NCBI GenBank assembly: GCA_965603495.1
Contig: CBFDDF010000011.1
Location: 1-64,000, forward strand
From: Thiomicrorhabdus sp965603495
Lineage (GTDB): Bacteria; Pseudomonadota; Gammaproteobacteria; Thiomicrospirales; Thiomicrospiraceae
Length of the DNA: 64,000 nucleotides
Direction of reading: 5' to 3'
Below are positions 62,985 through 64,000 of this stretch, in pieces (position 1 is the first letter of the stretch; every line of letters starts with the position of its first letter). The notes below the pieces were generated by a model, which did not search any database, had not been told where the DNA came from, and saw nothing but the letters and a program-made list of their open reading frames with translations. Made by a program: the position numbers and the translations under genes.

Positions 62985-63028
62985 CTTAAAAACCAGGCCC
63001 ATTTGAAAACCACCAGGCCTGGTTAAAA
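62985..63028. repeat. Paired ACCAGGCC arms and palindrome copy 11
   Basis: The exact core is at 63012-63023. A half-copy AACCAGGCC (62991-62999) pairs with GGCCTGGTT of the full copy, so a larger imperfect hairpin is possible. It lies between the AsmA-family stop and its terminator. Confidence 0.8.
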
Positions 63029-63044
63029 CAAAAGCAAAACTTTT

Positions 63045-63068
63045 CAAGCCCCTTAAATGGGGCTTTTT
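63045..63068 (+). terminator. Terminator of the AsmA-family gene
   Basis: AAGCCCC-TTAAAT-GGGGCTTTTT: a 7-bp stem and a T tract about 90 bp after the stop. Confidence 0.9.
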
Positions 63069-63193
63069 CATTTCTTCAATACCTTCACCAAAAAATTCAG
63101 TCTATCCTGCTCCGTTTAATTTCAATAACTTAGTTAGCATTCTCTTGCTATAATCATTAATACTTAAATTCTGTAATCTATTTGGAAGCCATT

Positions 63194-63931
63194 ATGAAAA
63201 CCTTACTCACCATCATTCTATTCGTGCTGACGAGTAGCGCTCAAGCATATCAATTGACAGCACCAGGAACCGCAGATTGGATTAAGTGGGGGGATCTTAC
63301 TAGTGGCGTAACAACCCTAGGGACGACAGGAGGCGTTGTTTCATACAGCTTTGCTGACTCCGCCTATACATGTGAAGAAGGTGGGGCTTGCTCTTCTTTA
63401 AATGATTACTCTATATTTTCTGGCTACCAAAGTGTGATTGCTTCTGCTTTTGATACTTGGTCAAATGTTGCTGACATAACTTTTGAACTGGTGACAGCAA
63501 GCCCGGGAAATATTGTCTTTGGTGCAGAGAATATTGATGGTGCTCGAGGAGTATTGGCGCATGCTCTAACGAGGTATTTTCCATCCCAACAACAAATAAC
63601 ACACAGCGGCATTCATTTTGATCTTTCAGAAAACTGGTCTATTACTGATATCCTGGAAATTACCGAAGTAGATTTTTTTACCGTTGCCTTGCATGAGATT
63701 GGCCATGCACTTGGATTAGGCCATTCTGATGATAGCTTTGCCTTAATGTTTCCTAGCTATAGTTTAGGAGCAGTAAAAGGCTTGGGTACTGATGACATTG
63801 CTGGGATTACAGCCTTATATGGCGCAAGTGTTTCCGCCGTGCCAGAACCTAGCACCTATCTGCTTTTCTTATTAGGCTTAGTGTTAGTCGCACGCTTTAG
63901 TCGAAAGCAATCGCTTGTTTCTTCACTTTGA
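63194..63931 (+). CDS. Matrixin-like zinc metalloprotease with PEP-CTERM sorting signal
   Basis: An exported protease of 245 aa from ATG 63194 (GGAAG upstream; the frame opens at TTG 63182). The Sec signal peptide ends SSAQAY. The zinc site HEIGHALGLGHS (HExxHxxGxxH) is that of metzincins of the matrixin type, followed by LMFPSY with the Met-turn. The C-terminus has VPEPSTYLLFLLGLVLVARF plus RK residues: the PEP motif, a membrane helix and a basic end that exosortase recognises. The exosortase gene is not in the window. Confidence 0.9.
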   Translation: MKTLLTIILFVLTSSAQAYQLTAPGTADWIKWGDLTSGVTTLGTTGGVVSYSFADSAYTCEEGGACSSLNDYSIFSGYQSVIASAFDTWSNVADITFELVTASPGNIVFGAENIDGARGVLAHALTRYFPSQQQITHSGIHFDLSENWSITDILEITEVDFFTVALHEIGHALGLGHSDDSFALMFPSYSLGAVKGLGTDDIAGITALYGASVSAVPEPSTYLLFLLGLVLVARFSRKQSLVSSL

Positions 63932-63951
63932 GGCAACGGTTCTCTAGAATA

Positions 63952-64000
63952 ATGACCCTCTCAAAGCTTCTAAGCATGCTTATTTTTGGCTTGTGGTTTT
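63952..64000 (+). CDS. Possible start of a further gene, cut by window end
   Basis: From ATG 63952 the frame stays open to the window edge (MTLSKLLSMLIFGLWF), a hydrophobic start like a signal peptide. There is no clear ribosome-binding site, and too little sequence to be sure. Confidence 0.25.
   Translation, partial: MTLSKLLSMLIFGLWF

Noticed and set aside
10011..63023. Palindrome family as ordinary terminators
   Set aside because: Five exact copies lie inside coding regions, and only the 24900 copy has a proper T tract.
10011..63023. Palindrome family as insertion-sequence ends or CRISPR repeats
   Set aside because: There is no transposase, no target duplication, no regular spacing and no cas genes.

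Overview
The window is chromosomal DNA of a gammaproteobacterium, most likely a sulfur-oxidising chemolithotroph of the Thiomicrospira / Hydrogenovibrio / Thiomicrorhabdus group. This is inferred from gene content and order, not from a database search. Pointers are a stand-alone Tat-exported thiosulfohydrolase gene soxB, a periplasmic DsrE-like protein, and gene neighbourhoods typical of gammaproteobacteria: ruvCAB-tolQRAB-pal-cpoB; glyA-nrdR-ribD-ribE-ribBX-ribH-nusB; ygfB-pepP-ubiH-ubiI divergent from zapA-6S RNA-5-FCL; dapA-bamC; ydbH-ynbE-ydbL. Base composition is moderately AT-rich.

Layout. 1-170: two tandem tRNA-Lys(TTT) genes on the minus strand, the first cut by the window edge, with a promoter to their right. 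438-12615 (minus): queC, cpoB, pal, tolB, tolA, tolR, tolQ, ruvB, ruvA, ruvC, nadA, aspS and a DUF502 membrane protein, then a CBS-domain gene. 13.7-17.1 kb (plus): peroxiredoxin, ispA, queD, prepilin peptidase. 17.2-30.2 kb: DUF3579 gene, aroG, thiL, the riboflavin/nusB operon, glyA, then plus-strand ettA with a degenerate GGDEF gene, a DsrE-like gene and an orphan periplasmic gene. 30.7-38.8 kb (minus): soxB, purL, bamC, dapA. 38.9-47.8 kb: PrxQ/Bcp, PhoH-type ATPase, a LysR regulator, a potassium channel, the ubiquinone hydroxylases with pepP and ygfB, then zapA. 48.0-56.1 kb: 6S RNA, 5-FCL, amiB-like amidase, tsaE, queG, an unknown secreted protein, dgt. 56.3-64 kb (plus): a small lipoprotein, ydbH-ynbE-ydbL, a second AsmA-family protein and a PEP-CTERM matrixin-like protease.

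Most genes are housekeeping: cell-envelope bridging and division (Tol-Pal, AmiB, ZapA), lipid transport between membranes (YdbH/YnbE/YdbL, AsmA), riboflavin, ubiquinone, purine, lysine and NAD synthesis, tRNA modification (QueC, QueD, QueG, TsaE) and Holliday-junction processing.

The most unusual signal is not a gene. An exact 12-bp palindrome, ACCAGGCCTGGT, occurs 11 times in 64 kb, against about 0.004 expected for random sequence. It sits in intergenic DNA (6) and inside genes (5), and it is read in all three codon frames. At several loci the flanks extend the palindrome to 24-28 bp, with a different self-complementary flank each time. It has no accompanying mobile-element gene in this window. 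It looks like a genome-wide repeated protein-recognition site or hairpin element, and I do not recognise it as a described family.
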